A stretch of 7,309 bases of DNA from JAYZDB01 sp036338025 (GTDB taxonomy: Bacteria; Planctomycetota; UBA1135; UBA2386), in the NCBI GenBank assembly GCA_036338025.1, contig JAYZDB010000336.1, positions 1 through 7,309 of the forward strand, written 5' to 3'. Positions 6,506-7,309 of the stretch are shown piece after piece; position 1 is the first letter of the stretch; every line of letters begins with the position of its first letter. The translations under genes and the position numbers were made by a program. Under the pieces are notes generated by a model that worked only from the letters and a program-made list of their open reading frames with translations, searched no databases and had not been told where the DNA came from.

Positions 6506-6523
6506 TCAGGCCGTCGGGCCTGA
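6506..6523 (+). promoter_or_regulatory. Perfect 7-bp hairpin 25 nt before the rpmB start
   Basis: TCAGGCC (6506-6512) and GGCCTGA (6517-6523) pair perfectly around a GTCG loop. The 3' arm can instead pair with an upstream copy, CAGGCCC (6476-6482), through GGGCCTG (6516-6522). It does not cover the start codon. It could be a site for translational feedback by a ribosomal protein or a stabilising leader hairpin. No U-run follows, so it is not a terminator. Confidence 0.4.
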
Positions 6524-6548
6524 CCCACCGACAAGCAGCGAAGATACC

Positions 6549-6860
6549 ATGGCACGCGTATGTGAAATGACCGGACGCAGAACCCGGACCGGCAACCGGG
6601 TGAGCCGTCGTGGCATCGCCAAGAAGAAGGGCGGCATCGGTTTACGTTGTACGGGTCGCAGCATGCGCAAGTTCAAGCCCAACATCCACACGGTGCGGGT
6701 CTTGACTCCCTGGGGTTCGATCGTGCGGATGAAGTTGTCCGCCAAGGCGATCAAGACCGGGGTGATCACCATGCGGCACAAGGGTCAGATGGTGAAGTTC
6801 CCGCTGGTACGTGCTCTCAGGGGCACCAATCGCGAGTTCTCCCAGGCGCAAAAGGGCTAA
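6549..6860 (+). CDS. rpmB: Large-subunit ribosomal protein bL28, long form
   Basis: This 103-residue, strongly basic protein is a component of the 50S ribosomal subunit. The start MARVCEMTGRRTRTGN matches the bL28 signature (x-x-x-C-x-x-TGK/R-x-x-x-x-GN), followed by SRRGIAKKKGGIG, then RKFKPNIHTVRV, which corresponds to the conserved RRFxPNLQxxRV, and KLSAKAIKTGVI, the conserved V/LSxxAxK segment. At 103 residues it is longer than the enterobacterial protein (about 78), because of the Gly/Lys-rich insertion at residues 22-36 and a C-terminal extension after about residue 78. The frame is open from 6462, but the family N-terminus fixes ATG 6549. Only a weak purine stretch (GCGAAG, about 6538-6543) precedes it. 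The gene stands alone, without rpmG or other ribosomal genes next to it, and precedes a tRNA gene on the same strand. The insertion type suggests a planctomycete or Thermus-like lineage rather than a gammaproteobacterium. Confidence 0.95.
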   Translation: MARVCEMTGRRTRTGNRVSRRGIAKKKGGIGLRCTGRSMRKFKPNIHTVRVLTPWGSIVRMKLSAKAIKTGVITMRHKGQMVKFPLVRALRGTNREFSQAQKG

Positions 6861-6925
6861 GCGGGAACTCCGAGCGCGGCCGACGTGCGCACGCAGGGTG
6901 GCTCAGACCTCTTCACCCCGTTGGC

Positions 6926-6954
6926 TTGGAATCTGCTCCGGAACAACCTAGTGT
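6926..6954 (+). promoter_or_regulatory. Candidate promoter for tRNA-Arg
   Basis: TTGGAA (6926-6931) and TAGTGT (6949-6954) are separated by 17 bp, the optimal spacing for a sigma70-type promoter. The predicted start near 6961 lies about 47 nt before the tRNA, a usual length for a 5' leader removed by RNase P. No clear terminator separates it from rpmB (stop at 6860), so read-through is also possible. Confidence 0.42.
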
Positions 6955-7007
6955 GGGCGGAACGGTTGCGTTGCGTCCGTGGATCCCGGATCGTCATGAC
7001 TTCGTGA

Positions 7008-7084
7008 GCGCCCATAGCTCAGTCGGATAGAGCACCGGATTTCTAATCCGGCGGTCACAGGTTCGAATCCTGTTGGGCGCGCCA
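7008..7084 (+). tRNA. tRNA-Arg, anticodon UCU, with encoded CCA
   Basis: A complete cloverleaf can be drawn. The acceptor stem is GCGCCCA (7008-7014) with TGGGCGC (7074-7080), with discriminator G at 7081 and CCA encoded at 7082-7084. The D arm is GCTC/GAGC around AGTCGGATA. The anticodon stem is CCGGA/TCCGG with loop TTTCTAA, which places TCT at positions 34-36. A short variable loop follows, then the T arm ACAGG/CCTGT with loop TTCGAAT. The tRNA reads AGA (and, by wobble, AGG) codons. It is on the same strand as rpmB, 147 nt downstream. Confidence 0.97.
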
Positions 7085-7290
7085 GTTTCGGCCGGTCGAA
7101 CCGCTCGGCACACAGAGGCCTGGGGTCGCCTGTGCGGCCTTGGCACACTTTGCTCGTAGGGTATGCGCGCAGCTGCACCTGGCGATTTCCTTCACGGAGC
7201 CCCGCATTGTGCGGTTCGGTGTCGCGTACGGTCCACCGGCGCAGCAGCGAAGTACTTGCTGGTGCTGCCCTTGGCAGGGGGATCCCAAGA
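7085..7290. other. Intergenic region after the tRNA
   Basis: These 206 bp contain no supported gene. A weak imperfect hairpin, CACAG(A)G with CCTGTG at 7111-7134, lies about 30 nt after the tRNA but is not followed by a U-run. A rough promoter-like pair, TTGGCA (7140-7145) and TATGCG (7162-7167) at 16-bp spacing, might serve the gene beginning at 7291. Confidence 0.35.
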
Positions 7291-7309
7291 ATGTCAGGCA
7301 AAATTGAAC
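7291..7309 (+). CDS. Possible start of a further gene (6 codons visible)
   Basis: An ATG at 7291 begins MSGKIE and runs into the right edge. A strong Shine-Dalgarno-like AGGGGGA (7276-7282) lies 8 nt upstream, the best-placed ribosome-binding site in the window. Too few codons are visible to name a product, and the frame could close just beyond the edge. Confidence 0.4.

Noticed and set aside
6462..6548. N-terminal extension of bL28 from an earlier start codon
   Set aside because: The family N-terminus begins at MARVCEMTG (6549), and the upstream stretch contains hairpins and no conserved residues.
7111..7134. Hairpin after the tRNA as a Rho-independent terminator
   Set aside because: The stem is short with a bulge and no U-run follows.
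7141..7154. TGGCAC...TTGC resembling a sigma-54 promoter
   Set aside because: Only 3 bp separate TGGCAC from TTGC; the -24/-12 promoter needs 5, so GG and GC are 10 rather than 12 bp apart.
6948..7301. Minus-strand open frame containing ARPTGFEPVTAGLE and CSIRLSYG
   Set aside because: This sequence is the well-known artefact from translating the antisense of a tRNA gene; it covers the tRNA-Arg at 7008-7084.
1..7309. CRISPR arrays, insertion sequences, integrases or toxin-antitoxin genes
   Set aside because: No regularly spaced repeats, transposase motifs, terminal inverted repeats or small paired genes were seen.

Overview
This GC-rich window is a chromosomal fragment. One side carries surface-polysaccharide genes and the other carries ordinary housekeeping genes. 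The organism is probably a Gram-negative-type bacterium and could be a planctomycete. Two things point that way. A small protein carries a PEP-CTERM (exosortase) sorting tail, known from Gram-negative phyla including Proteobacteria, Planctomycetota and Verrucomicrobiota. The bL28 protein is of the long form with a Gly/Lys-rich insertion, which I associate with planctomycetes and Thermus-type bacteria rather than with enterobacteria. The phylum call is an inference.

Left part (1-5726), glycan genes. A very large minus-strand gene (1-2262, cut by the left edge) encodes a SAM-dependent methyltransferase, a coiled coil and a GT-B glycosyltransferase in one chain. Reading divergently from it, across a 140-bp gap, is a well-conserved non-hydrolysing UDP-GlcNAc 2-epimerase (wecB type, 2403-3527), which supplies UDP-ManNAc. 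After 192 bp comes a 668-residue glycosyltransferase (3720-5726). It has a GT2 (GT-A) domain and a C-terminal segment that looks like half of a GT-B enzyme. Together they suggest a locus making a ManNAc-containing, possibly methylated, cell-surface or exported polysaccharide.

Middle (5727-6548). A convergent minus-strand gene (5870-6229) encodes a 119-residue PEP-CTERM protein with a signal peptide and a very short mature region. PEP-CTERM/exosortase systems are known to go with exopolysaccharide production, so its place beside glycan genes may be meaningful. The 319 bp between its start and rpmB hold no convincing gene. They do hold an 11-bp tandem duplication and several hairpins, some mutually exclusive, which could form a structured rpmB leader.

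Right part (6549-7309). This contains rpmB (bL28, 6549-6860), a complete tRNA-Arg(UCU) with encoded CCA (7008-7084) and, at the very edge, what may be the first codons of another gene (7291 onward). Several starts in the window lack a clear Shine-Dalgarno sequence, and two have -10-like hexamers close upstream, so leaderless or short-leader transcripts are possible.
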